Shown here: positions 17,618 through 27,112 of the stretch, piece by piece
Layout: the number at the start of each line of letters is the position of its first letter
Numbering within the stretch: the stretch's first letter is position 1
From: Nemertoderma westbladi
Lineage: Eukaryota > Xenacoelomorpha > Nemertodermatida > Nemertodermatidae
Length of the DNA stretch: 29,666 bases
Direction of reading: 5' to 3'
NCBI GenBank assembly: GCA_032718475.1
Contig: JAUCBJ010008160.1
Span: 1 to 29,666 of the forward strand
The notes under the pieces: model-generated
Told to the model about the DNA's origin: nothing
What the model saw: only the letters and a program-made list of their open reading frames with translations
Database searches by the model: none
Position numbers and translations under genes: made by a program

Positions 17618-17760
17618 TACAAAATAATTAAAATTAAGTATCAAAAAAATTAAAGTACAAAATAAAAAGTAAAAAAGTAGTAAAAAATAGTAAAAAATTA
17701 AGTACCAAATTAAGTGTTAATATCTGAATACAGCTTCTAGAGTCAGTCACTAAAAGTAAT

Positions 17761-17885
17761 ATTAAATATTATTCTATATTAGTCCAATATTATTATTAAA
17801 TTGAATTGACTAGGCTTTATAATTGTTTCAATTATTCTCGTTTCCAATATTCACAATTTTTAATCTACTACATTACTTTCTCTAG
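17761..17885 (+). other. Intron remnant with splice acceptor
   Basis: AT-rich sequence ending in CATTACTTTCTCTAG, immediately before the zinc-finger exon. The same acceptor context (CATTACTTTCTATAG) precedes the paralogous exon at 23864. Similarity in this short intron tail shows that it is part of the duplicated gene, not of the LINE. Confidence 0.7.
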
Positions 17886-18346
17886 GCGATCAATCACAAC
17901 CATCCCCTGATGATCACGGAAGTGTGAATATTTCCTTCGACCAACCTGGTCCCTCTGGGATTCAACCCAAGGATATTGTGAAAAGAAGCCGCACCAATGA
18001 GCAGCCCTTCGGCTGTGATACATGTGGTAAGACGTTCCCATGGAACAGCCAACTAATTATACACCAACGGGTCCACACCGGCGAGCGTCCATACCAATGT
18101 GGTATCTGCTACAAACGATTCGCTCAAATAAGCAACCTAACCGCGCACAAACGGACCCACAGTGGGGAGAGACCGTATAGCTGCAATGAGTGTCCTAAAC
18201 GTTTCACTGAACGAAACAATCTAACCAAGCATACGCGGACTCATTCCGGTGTGCGGCCGTACGTGTGCGACACGTGCAGGAAATGTTTCTCCCACCGACA
18301 TCAAGTAAAGCGCCACAAATGTATCCGCAGTGGGGAGACTCGGTAA
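17886..18346 (+). pseudogene. C2H2 zinc-finger 3' exon, copy A (4 fingers)
   Basis: A terminal exon opening in phase 1 (GC, then DQSQPSPDDHGSVN) and continuing with FDQPGPSGIQPKDIVK, closely matching copy B. It carries three canonical C2H2 fingers joined by TGERP/SGERP linkers and a last atypical one (CDTCRKCFSHRHQVKRHKC) that lacks the usual final His. The stop TAA follows SGETR. No ATG precedes the fingers in the exon and no matching first exon is present upstream in the window, where LINE and viral DNA lie instead. It could still be spliced to an exon outside the window; I call it a partial gene. It lacks the acidic DMLTSDDDVT segment of copy B. Confidence 0.75.
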
Positions 18347-18415
18347 CTGTAATGTTTGTAAGAAACGTTTCTCAGCTTCCATGTATATTGGTAGACACTA
18401 TTGCACCCTGGTTGC
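18347..18415 (+). pseudogene. Fossil finger after the stop, copy A
   Basis: Just past the TAA, another frame reads NCNVCKKRFSASMYIGRHYC, a recognisable finger core (C-x2-C ... H-x-C). It is out of frame with the exon by a small deletion at CGGTAACTG. The same frameshift is present in copy B. Confidence 0.75.
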
Positions 18416-18487
18416 AGTTTAAACTAGTAAACTATGTATGACGTTAGTTGTAGATTGAACTGCTACATGTCAGTACTTACAACTATG

Positions 18488-18620
18488 CTTATTCCCCAGA
18501 AGTTAGTTATTTTCCCAGTTATTTAACCCGCGGGCAGGAAACAACCCGAGGGCGAAGCCCGAGGGTGTTCCTGCCCAAGGGTTAAATAACTGGGAAAATA
18601 ACTAACTTCTGGGGAATAAG
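18488..18620. repeat. Foldback palindrome, 42-bp perfect arms
   Basis: The left arm 18488-18529 is the exact reverse complement of 18579-18620. Pairing continues imperfectly through the centre (GGGCAGGAA with TTCCTGCCC, then CCCGAGGGC with GCCCGAGGG). Outer similarity also extends a few bases beyond each arm. It is probably a foldback/MITE-type non-autonomous element. Confidence 0.9.
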
Positions 18621-19566
18621 TAAGTTGTTACACATGTACTGTGGTATACATTTCGATTATTTTTTTCCCTTAACAACTATTTACAGATTCTAAAAGGGCA
18701 TTGTTTGGGGGGAGAGTTTACAAAATGGGGCTTGGAAAGTTTTGGGGGTGTTTATATTGATTTTGCCCAAGGGCATTGGAAAATTTTCGGTGTGTTTCAC
18801 TTTAATTCATTAATTGCATAGGTGTTATTTTGCCCAAGGGAATAATAACACCCAAGCTCCAAAGGTAAAACATTAGGCCTACTGTGTCATGTATGTTGTA
18901 TAGCTCTATGCTTAATTCATCCAATCGCCGTAAGATTCGATCATCAAAAAAGCACCTGAATTTGTTAGTGAATATTGATGTCAAACTTATTTAAATGGTT
19001 TACATTCTAAAATTCCTATTTTCTTACATTGGCCGCTAGGAGTAACATTGCATAAACTTCAAATTGGATATATAACTATTTTGGCTGAATTAATTGAATA
19101 GTATTTTTGGTGGACATGTCATGTATCCACTACCCCCAGAAGGGGGGTGTATATCGTTCACATTAAATACATTTATTAGTACTGTATAAATAATTATTTA
19201 GTACTTAGGAAATTGTTAATTAATTTAATGGTTCTGGAATATATGAAGTTTATTAATAATATATATTATATGTATATGAATATATATTAATATAAATATA
19301 TTACTTAAAGCTACAAACATTTTCTATTTCGATGCTCTTTCAACACGAAAAATATTTTCACATTTACATCTTTCGCCGGGAAAAGTAAGTTCAATGCAAT
19401 CCTAGGCCTACTGTATGATTAACTATTATTCCCCAGGGAAAAAAGTAGGTACTTATTTTTCTCCACATTTTGAGCTATATTTAAGCTAACTAAATAGTAA
19501 CATTATAAGAATAACATTAATATTCCCATAGTAACGGGTTGTTATGCCAGTTTTAAAAGAAGGATG

Positions 19567-19666
19567 TCACTTAGAGTCGAACAACACCTATCTCCGCTCC
19601 ACTATATCAAAGTATGCCACTTAGAGTCGAACAACACCTATCTCCGCTCCACTATATCAAAGTATG
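19567..19666. repeat. 50-bp tandem duplication
   Basis: Two essentially identical 50-bp units containing CACTTAGAGTCGAACAACAC, period 50. Confidence 0.9.
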
Positions 19667-20365
19667 GTCTAGAAAATGTAGTTTTGGCTAAGAACTGCAT
19701 AAAAGTAAAGTAAAGTTATATTTAAACGTGTAAGAAGAAACACCCGAGGCAACAACCCAAAGGCTCCATTATCTTGGCTATTATCTGTAACGCAGGGAAG
19801 GCACCACACTACTCCCAAGGTCGAGTACTCTGGTTATCTAACCATATTCTTTACTCCTTAACTCATGACAGGTTGCCATTAGCATACAGTACAACTGGAA
19901 GCTATCAAAAATTTGGCTGTTCTGGGGCTTGACCAGACCTTCCGCTTATAGAAGACCGGTCAATACTTTTTTTTACTTTAATATTAAAACGTTTCAATGT
20001 CTGTAATAAAAAGGAAAAGGCAGAAAGAGGCGAACGTATTTAAACGACATTCTTAGATATCTTTTTTTAAAATTTAGGAGGAAGGAACTGGAGAAACGCC
20101 TCACTGCAGTACGAGGTAGTACGGTACCTTGCAGCCTATATAAATACAGGCCAAACTAGACCTACCTGCAGGGCTGCAGACCTGGTACGGTGCGACTCTG
20201 GACTGTGACACTATGTAGGCCTACTGTACCGGTACCTCTTAATTTGCTGTGGAAATTGAAAGTTGTCATGGGTCAGTGCCGTCAGTATAATTCGTCAATA
20301 ATATGAGTATGACAATGAGGTGATTAATGAGACATAAATAGGCCTTGCTGTCTAGTGGAGCACAG

Positions 20366-20430
20366 CCCAATAATAATGAAACATGAAATACAAAACGCCC
20401 AATAATAATGAAACATGAAGTACAAAACTA
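20366..20430. repeat. 32-bp tandem duplication
   Basis: CCCAATAATAATGAAACATG starts at 20366 and 20398; two units with one or two differences. Confidence 0.9.
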
Positions 20431-20573
20431 GTTGGTGGTCTGAATACCTGATTTACACCCGATGTGACACACAACAGACCTAAGACGAGTACAGCAGCAA
20501 TACCGGTTCCTATGTTTGTATGTCAGTATGTGGTGTCACGATAAACACTTCACTACTAAGAGGGAATAACATG

Positions 20574-20599
20574 GTTATTTTGCCCTAGGGCAAAATAAC
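20574..20599. repeat. 26-bp perfect palindrome
   Basis: The sequence is identical to its reverse complement and is centred on CCCTAGGG, with GTTATTTTG on the left arm. Related imperfect versions lie near 18760 and 18821-18853. Confidence 0.9.
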
Positions 20600-20743
20600 T
20601 TTTTTGGCCGTAGCCCAGCATTAGGGATAGTTATCATCCCGCTATGTGTAACAACTCTTGTTATATTAAAGGATGGGGATAGCGGTCCGATAAAGATCCA
20701 ACATTTTATTTCATAAAACTCCCAATAAAAATGTCAACTGTTT

Positions 20744-20978
20744 GCGGTTACGAAGTTACAAATCTAAGTTTCTGGTTTCGAATCTGAGTTATCAATTATG
20801 AATCTGAGAACCTGGTTACGAATTGGAGTTCCCAGTTACGAATCTCGGTACCTGGTTACCGTGTTTGGTTACCAAGATGAGCACCCAGTTACGAATTGAT
20901 GTATCTGGGTATGATGTGTAGTTACTGCTTACTGGTTACAAATCCGAGCACCCAGTTTTAAATCTGAGTTGCGGGTAA
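20744..20978. repeat. Diverged minisatellite, GGTTACGAATCTGAG type
   Basis: About ten units of roughly 22 bp, each with a GTTACGAAT or similar word followed by CTGAG/TTGAT and then CCTGG/CCCAG. Divergence is high, so the array is old. Confidence 0.7.
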
Positions 20979-21365
20979 TAAATTCAACTGAAACATTAAA
21001 CAAAACAGGACGATCGCAACGATGCTTGTAATGTAGACGAGTGATGCTTGTCTATAGTCCTAAACCACACGTCACGGACAATTTCGACACTTCGTATAGT
21101 TATAAACTAAAGGTTCCTTAGTTAGAAAAGCTCCTTTAGAATAAAATATTTTCAGAGAAAAAAAGGACGAGCGCAACGAGGCTTGAAAATTTAGACGAGT
21201 AGGGCTACTGAGTTAACTATACTGGACGGGTGGGTTTCTAGTATCTAATATAATTTAAATTAAAAAGTTATTGTAGCAAATTTACTATTTAAGAAAGCTG
21301 TAGGACATATGGCAAAATTATAAAATTGTAGAGAATTGGTGTCCACTGAATATAATTGTGTTTTT

Positions 21366-21445
21366 ATTTATTATAAACACAATTATTTATTATAAAAACA
21401 ATTATTTATTATAAACACAATTATTTATGATAAACACAATTATTA
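21366..21445. repeat. 19-bp AT-rich tandem repeat
   Basis: About four units of AATTATTTATTATAAACAC with single-base variants. Confidence 0.85.
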
Positions 21446-22344
21446 ATTATATTTTCCAATATAATTAAATTATATCCTGCAACCTTATTTTAACAAATAA
21501 CCCTGCAACCATAGAGTTCGCTAAATAAACTTTACCATATTCAGCAGGGTGGAAATCTCTGTAATTAAATGTTTACAGCTGTTAGTTGTTTAGGAACACA
21601 TTAGTAAGTCTACGCGGGGTATCAATGGTGTTGTTATTTGTAGCTTCTTCCAGGTGGAATGATGAATGCACTCGGTTGATGTTTGTTATTGGGCCCATAT
21701 CCATTAAAATACTGTATTGCGGGGAGGTTTACATTCGGTTTTACTTGAATCTCATTGATAATTATGGAGCAAAGTCGTTTACGGTGTTTTAACGTGGTGA
21801 AGAATGATTCAGGAAAGTGTCCGACCATAGTTTTGTTTCGCTCAGTATATTTATATATTTTATTAGTATATATTATAGTGTGGTATACCACTATGTAAGA
21901 AATTAGGTGATTATACTGTTTCCGTATCCAGTACTGGCAGCCTGATTTATATTATTCTAGAACTTCAAGTGTATGTATCTATGTATGGTCGGATTTAAAG
22001 CTGGCCTTTGTAGACTAATACTGCTATACTGGACTGCCTACACAAAACTGTACTGTATAATGCGAAATTACTTAAACCCAACAGCCCAAAACTGCAGGAC
22101 TCTTGATCTTGAACTGGCAACAACCCAACCAACCCAAACGAAGTAGAGAAGTATAGCCATAATTCAGTAATTACTGAATTATTGTAGAATTAATATAACC
22201 GGTAACCTATTAGGCCTACAGTCAGACAGTATTACAGTATTAGCTCATTAGGCCTGCTCCTGCTATATCAAAACATTATTATTCATTTCTTCTCGAACTG
22301 GCTGACTGGGACGACTTGAACTCTAAAGTGACAGCAATCAGACA

Positions 22345-23311
22345 ATGGAATGGTTTACTTATGGTTCCGAGTCAGGCAACGCATTGGTAATTACCAAATC
22401 GATGTTCGCGAACATCTGTTCAGAAAATGGTTCGTTTGTGCGGGCGTTTCTCGAAGAATACCTGGACGCAAACTCGAGTTTTCTGGACTCTTATGTTGCT
22501 AAGAATTGTACAGCTGCTCACATTACCGAGTGGTTGCATCTTTCACTCTCCTCTGGATCTAACAACGTCACCGCCACCTCGGCTTTGCCACACAACCCGA
22601 CCCAATCACCGGCCACTGTCCCTACTGCCGGGTACCGCGAGACCAGTATGCCGCAGTGCCCATTGAGGACATCGGCGTCGACACCTACGTACCACCACAA
22701 TGACAATCCTGCGACAGGAAAGCATCCGCAATCTCGATACTCGAATCAACCCACGCCACCTACCGAACCCTCCTCTATGCAGCCTGTGGTGAGGTTACAA
22801 CATCTCAACCAGACAGACTTCCCGGGAGAACAAAGACAAATAGATCCGAAACTGAGTCCGATAGACACCAAACCAAACCCCATTAAATCTGAATCGAGTA
22901 ATAATACAACCAGTTCAACTATATTACCTTATAACAACATATCGTATACCCCCGCAGTAACCGCAACCAACTCAAACCATTATTCTACCCAACCTCTATC
23001 AGCAGACCAGTCAGATGTTCCGGTAATCCTACGCATTAAGACGGAAGATGAACTGGAATATAAACCCGACCTAAACGAGGTTGGCGATGGTGTGGGTGAT
23101 TTGTTCTCCCCTATAGATGTAGCATATGGAATCCGTCACGATATCCTAACAGAAACTAGCTCATCGACCCCCCACACCACCCAGGGTCTCTCACCACCCA
23201 CTAGCTCCTCACCAACCCTCACTACTCAGCCTCTAGGCGACTTCAACTTAAACCTTCCCAACACCTACAACCTCCCGTTAAGACCTAAATCAACAACAGT
23301 TTCCGGTATCG
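22345..23311 (+). CDS. Zinc-finger gene copy B, exon 1
   Basis: A 322-codon first exon plus one base (phase 1), from ATG in a good context (ACAATGG) to a GTGAGT donor at 23312. Residues about 30-70 (FVRAFLEEYLDANSSFLDSY, then NCTAAHITEWLH) form a compact helical motif. It faintly recalls the short helical segment before the GAF domains of some phosphodiesterases; I do not claim homology. Residues 75-320 are Ser/Thr/Pro/Asn/Gln-rich and disordered-looking. Two sumoylation-type motifs are visible, IKSE (180-183) and IKTE followed by acidic residues (231-236). Joined to exon 2 at 23864 it gives a protein of about 542 aa, probably a nuclear DNA-binding transcription factor. Copy C has the same donor, which supports the splice. 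Confidence 0.8.
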
Positions 23312-23863
23312 GTGAGTTAATATGTTTTGGATAGCAAACATAGTTTATAGTCCATATTGCCTACAAACTAGTGTTTAAATGGGATCAGACTTTTCGGAAT
23401 TTCCGGGACCGGGAATATCACTCTCGGGATCCCGTTTTTTGGGATCGGGATTGCTTTCGAATTTTTGATGAATCTCCTTAAAGTTATTAGTATATGTGGT
23501 AGGTGTAGGGTAACACTCACTTTATCTTACACTTCTGAAATATTAGTAAGATAAAATTATATTACAATTATTTTGCAATAAAGTACTGGATGGTTTACTG
23601 ACATAAAAATTCGGTATAATCCGTTCTGCTGGAACTATTTATCAGATATTCAACAAATTTACTTCACTATTTGTACATCGGGATTCCGTTCCAAAAAAAG
23701 TCGGGATCGGGTCCGGGATTGCTTTTTTTTACCGGGATCCCGGTTTTTCGGGATTGTGATCCAGTTATAATAGTTATGGGTCTAGAAATTACAGAATTAT
23801 ATGAATTTAAAACTACATAAATAAATATTATCCGTTATTGATCCACTCCATTACTTTCTATAG
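23312..23863 (+). other. Intron of zinc-finger gene copy B
   Basis: A 552-bp intron with GTGAGT donor and TTACTTTCTATAG acceptor; joining keeps the frame (phase 1). It contains a MITE-like inverted-repeat element (about 23381-23763) rich in CGGGATCCCG and TCGGGATCGGG words. Confidence 0.85.
23381..23763. mobile_element. MITE-like element in intron
   Basis: The left end (TGGGATCAGACTTTTCGG) and the reverse complement of the right end (TGGATCACAATCCCGAAAAA) resemble each other. Next to both termini, CCGGGA and CGGGATCCCG words are mirrored, with GGGATCGGGATTGCTT-like stretches internal to them. No transposase is encoded. The family is not assigned. Confidence 0.55.
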
Positions 23864-24525
23864 GCGGCCAATCACAACCATCCCCTGATGATTTTGACAT
23901 GCTCACTTCCGACGATGACGTAACACTCCGAAGTATGAATAATCCCTTCGACCAACCTGGTCCCTCTGGGATTCAACCCCGGGACATTGTGAAAGGAAGC
24001 CGCTCCAATGAGAAGCCCTTCAGCTGTGATACTTGTGATAAGACGTTCGCAAGGAACAGCCGCCTAATTATACACCAACGGATCCACACCGGCGAGCGTC
24101 CTTACCAATGCGGTATCTGCAACAAACGATTCTCTCGATTCGATAGCCGAACCAGGCACAAGCGGACGCATTCCGGAGAGCGTCCGTTCGTGTGCGACAC
24201 GTGCGGGAAGAGATTTACGGAGAGCGGCCATCTAAAGTCCCACAACAGAATTCACACGAAAGATCGACCGTACTTGTGCGACACGTGTGGGAAGGGATTT
24301 ACGGAGAGCGGCAATCTAACGTCCCACAACAGAATTCACACGAACGATCGACCGTACTTGTGCGACACGTGTGGGAAGGGATTTACAGTGAGCGGCAATC
24401 TAAAAACTCACAAGAGATCACATACAGGTGAACGACCGTTTAGCTGCGATACATGCGGGAAATGTTTCTCCCACCGACATCAAGTAAAGCGCCACAAATG
24501 TATCCGCAGTGGGGAGACTCGGTAA
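23864..24525 (+). CDS. Zinc-finger gene copy B, exon 2 (6 fingers)
   Basis: A terminal exon that continues exon 1 in frame (GQSQPSPDDFDMLTSDDDVT), then FDQPGPSGIQPRDIVK and six C2H2 units with classic TGERP-type linkers. Fingers 1-5 have full C2H2 ligands. Finger 6 (CDTCGKCFSHRHQVKRHKC) lacks the last His and is nearly identical to the last finger of copy A. Fingers 3-5 are near-identical 84-bp repeats (helices TESGHLKSH, TESGNLTSH, TVSGNLKTH), so they arose by recent internal duplication. Sequence-specific DNA binding is expected from the fingers; the target is unknown. It ends TAA after SGETR. Confidence 0.9.
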
Positions 24526-24600
24526 CTGTAATGTTTGTCAGGAACGTTCCGTCAACTTCCATGTATATTGGTAGACACTATTGCACACTGTTTGCAGTTT
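24526..24600 (+). pseudogene. Fossil finger after the stop, copy B
   Basis: The same post-stop region as in copy A: NCNVCQER in another frame, then a further one-base change relative to copy A, so it is more decayed. The shared GACTCGGTAACTGTAATG context shows that the frameshift predates the duplication of the gene. Confidence 0.65.
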
Positions 24601-24825
24601 GAACTATAATAAACTATATATGACGTTATTCTGTTATTTGTAGATTGAACTGCTATAATATATGTCCCTCTGTCCGTCCCCTAAGCTTAAACTCTTGTTA
24701 TAATGAATAATAATGGTTGAATATCAATGGTGTTAAAACTTAATTTAAAAATACGTTGGATTTATTCATTAATAATTCCCACACTGTTTGTTTTTATTTG
24801 TAAATATTATTAAATATACCACAAC

Positions 24826-25293
24826 ACACCTCACGCCAACAAACTTTGACAAATTAGACAAAATTAAGGCGGTTTACCTTAAACGCTGCATGGGTCTCTA
24901 TAAATCAACACAAAACCGACTTGCTCTCGCCCTTCATCTACAGGAACCCTTCTGTGTCGAATCTCAGGTTACATTAAATCTACCCAGAATATTGGCCTAT
25001 GAATAATACGTCGAACTCCAAGCGATTAAAATGACCGAAATTCCTCCTAAATTCTGGCAATCACAGGGTTTTACAACAGAAGCTGGACAGAGTCCAACCA
25101 TCCCCTACGCCAAGTGACAACCCGCTTTAGTTGCCACCACTTAATCTGTTGTACGACGGGATATCACGCCCCAGACATTGACTGTCGATGCCGTCTGTGT
25201 GGGGATACCGCCACACTTTATCATCTCACCGAGTGCACCGCGAACCACGAGCCACTTCGACACTGGGCAACATTGTCTTGCCCCACCCCCTAG
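24826..25293 (+). pseudogene. LINE ORF2 C-terminal fragment
   Basis: Encodes FDKLDKIKAVYLKRCMGLYK, which matches the DLDIIKTTHLKRMLGLHT stretch of the LINE at 14 kb. An in-frame TAA (25004) follows, then more of the same domain. A TGA and a frameshift lead to a zinc knuckle CRLC-x7-H-x3-C (CRLCGDTATLYHLTEC), stopping at TAG 25291-25293. It is from a related but different LINE and has no RT part. It is clearly dead. Confidence 0.8.
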
Positions 25294-26027
25294 TTTGCCT
25301 ATTTTAAACTCCGACCTTTATATATTTATTTTAATTAAATCTAATCTGTTTTAAACTGCGCTGTGCATTTAATTATATTTTATTTCTTACTTTACTGTGC
25401 CGACACCATGGCGTGATTCTTTAATATATATATAATGTGACCCCAAAAAAAATTATTCAACACCAAATAAAATAAAGTCACCCCAAATAAAATTATTCAA
25501 ACACCAAAACAAATTTTTCAACACCAAAAACAATTATTCAACACCGAAAACAATTATTCAACACCAAAAACAATTATTCAACACCAAGAACAATTATTCA
25601 GCACCAAAATAAATGCTCCCCAAAACCAATTGTTAGCACCAAAATAAATGACAAAACCCCCAAAATAATTACAAATTTTTCCAAAACAAATGCATTTTCG
25701 CCCAAAATAAATACATTTTCTCCGAAAAACAAATACATTTTCCCCCAAACCAAATACATTTTCCCCCAAAACAAATACATTTTCCCCCAAAACAAATACA
25801 TTTTCGCCCAAAATAATAAATTTTCCCCCAAAACAAATACATCCCCTAAAATAGAAATACATTTTCCCCCAAAACAAATACATTTTTGCCCAAAATAAAT
25901 ACATCATCCCCCAAAATAAATACTACTGCAGCAATAAGCCTAGCACTTCCTTTAATTTAGATAAAAACTTCGAGACAGGGGGCAAACTGGACACAAAACC
26001 CGACTGGGCACGGCAGGTCATACTGTA
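25294..26027. other. LINE 3' flank and simple repeats
   Basis: AT-rich tail of the LINE fragment (to about 25437), then a long C/A-rich minisatellite (25440-25922, listed separately), then about 100 bp of unassigned sequence. Confidence 0.6.
25440..25922. repeat. CCCCAAAA-type minisatellite
   Basis: Two phases of a 20-22-bp repeat: ACCAAAAACAATTATTCAAC-like units on the left, and TTTTCCCCCAAAACAAATAC-like units on the right. The minus-strand Phe/Trp/Gly-rich frames are artefacts of the repeat. Confidence 0.9.
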
Positions 26028-26869
26028 TTACTGAGTGGCTGCTGCGTTCACTCTTTACTGGGTCTAACAACGCCTCCACCACCTCGGCTTTGTCTCACAA
26101 CACGACCCAATCACCGCCACTGTCACTGCTAACGGTAGTAGCTGTGAGACCAGTGTGCCACAGATTCCAATGAGGATATCGGCGTCGACACCTACGTACC
26201 ACCACAATGACAATCCTGCGACAGGAAAGCATCCGCAATCTCGATACTCGAATCAACCCACGTCACCTACCGTCACCGGGCGTCACCAACCCTCCTCTAT
26301 GCAGCCTGTGGTGAGGTTACAACATCTCAACCAGACAGACATCCCGGGAGAACAAAGACAAATAGATCCCAAACTGAGTCGGATAGTCACCAAACCAAAC
26401 CTCATTGAATCTGAATCGAGTAATAATACAGCCAGTCCAACTTTATTACCTTGTAACAACATATCATCCTATACCCCCGCAGTAACCGCAACCAACTCAA
26501 GCCATTATTCTACCCAACCTCTATCAGCAGACCAGTCAGATGTTCCGGTAATCCTACGCATTAAGACGGAAGACGAACTGGAATATAAACCCGACCTAAA
26601 CGAGGTTGGTGATGGCTTGGGCGATTTATTCTCCCCTATAGATGTAGCATATGGATACAGTACAGACACTAATGCTTCGACCCCCCACTCAGCTCAGCAG
26701 AATCTCATCCCGGACTCTAACTCCCTGTGCCCCAACACCGCTCATGGTCCCCTAACAGACACTAGCTCCTCACCAACCCTCACTACTCAGTCTCTAGACG
26801 TCTTCAACTTAGACCTTCCCAACACCTACAACATCCTTTTGGCCCCTAAATCGACAGTTTTCTGTATCG
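26028..26869 (+). pseudogene. Zinc-finger gene copy C, exon 1 fragment
   Basis: Homologous to exon 1 of copy B from ITEWL onward; about 58 N-terminal codons are missing. A one-base deletion (ACCGCC for ACCGGCC near 26112) breaks the frame. From about 26155 the frame is restored and matches copy B closely (TPTYHHNDNPATGKHPQSRY; VILRIKTEDELEYKPDL). One sumoylation-type motif (IKTE) is kept and the other is lost (IESE). The exon ends at a preserved GTGAGT donor, but no finger exon follows in the window; a 66-bp minisatellite does. It contains a block absent from copy B (NASTPHSAQQNLIPDSN). Confidence 0.85.
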
Positions 26870-27112
26870 GTGAGTTACTATTATTTGTATAGTAAATAAC
26901 GTTTATTCCGTATTACTGCCAATCTGGTCAGATTGTCAAATTGTTTATTTATAGTAAAAGTTATGATAGTTCTGAGTTAAGTTTTTGATTTTTAAGATTT
27001 TTATCTGGTTTAATTAAATTCAATCTAGACTGAAGCCTTTCTCACCAAAATATCAAATATACGAAGCCTATTTGCAAAACTCAACGAATTGCAAACAATA
27101 CTCCAGAATAGA

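Larger units (their letters stand above)
13912..17760 (-). mobile_element. LINE with ORF1 and ORF2, nearly full length
   Basis: A minus-strand APE-type non-LTR retrotransposon. ORF1 (coiled coil plus RNA-binding-like domain) is followed by ORF2 (endonuclease, RT, C-terminal zinc knuckle), a short 3' UTR of about 70 bp, and an A-rich 5' leader (17618-17710). The long undamaged ORF2 suggests relatively recent insertion. The element lies just upstream of a zinc-finger exon, in what would be its intron. Ends are approximate; no target-site duplication was identified. I do not assign a clade with confidence. Confidence 0.8.
18416..22344. other. Repeat-rich intergenic region
   Basis: No supported gene. 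It contains a foldback (18488-18620), small palindromes with a TTTTGCCC/GGGCAAAA theme (about 18760, 18821 and 20574), tandem duplications (19567-19666, 20366-20430), a diverged 22-bp-type minisatellite (20744-20978) and a 19-bp repeat (21366-21445). Open frames here are short and without resemblance to anything. The 5' UTR/promoter of the gene at 22345 should lie at its right end. Confidence 0.6.

Noticed and set aside
25578-25907. Phe/Gly/Trp-rich minus-strand frames
   Set aside because: They are translations of the CCCCAAAA-type minisatellite.
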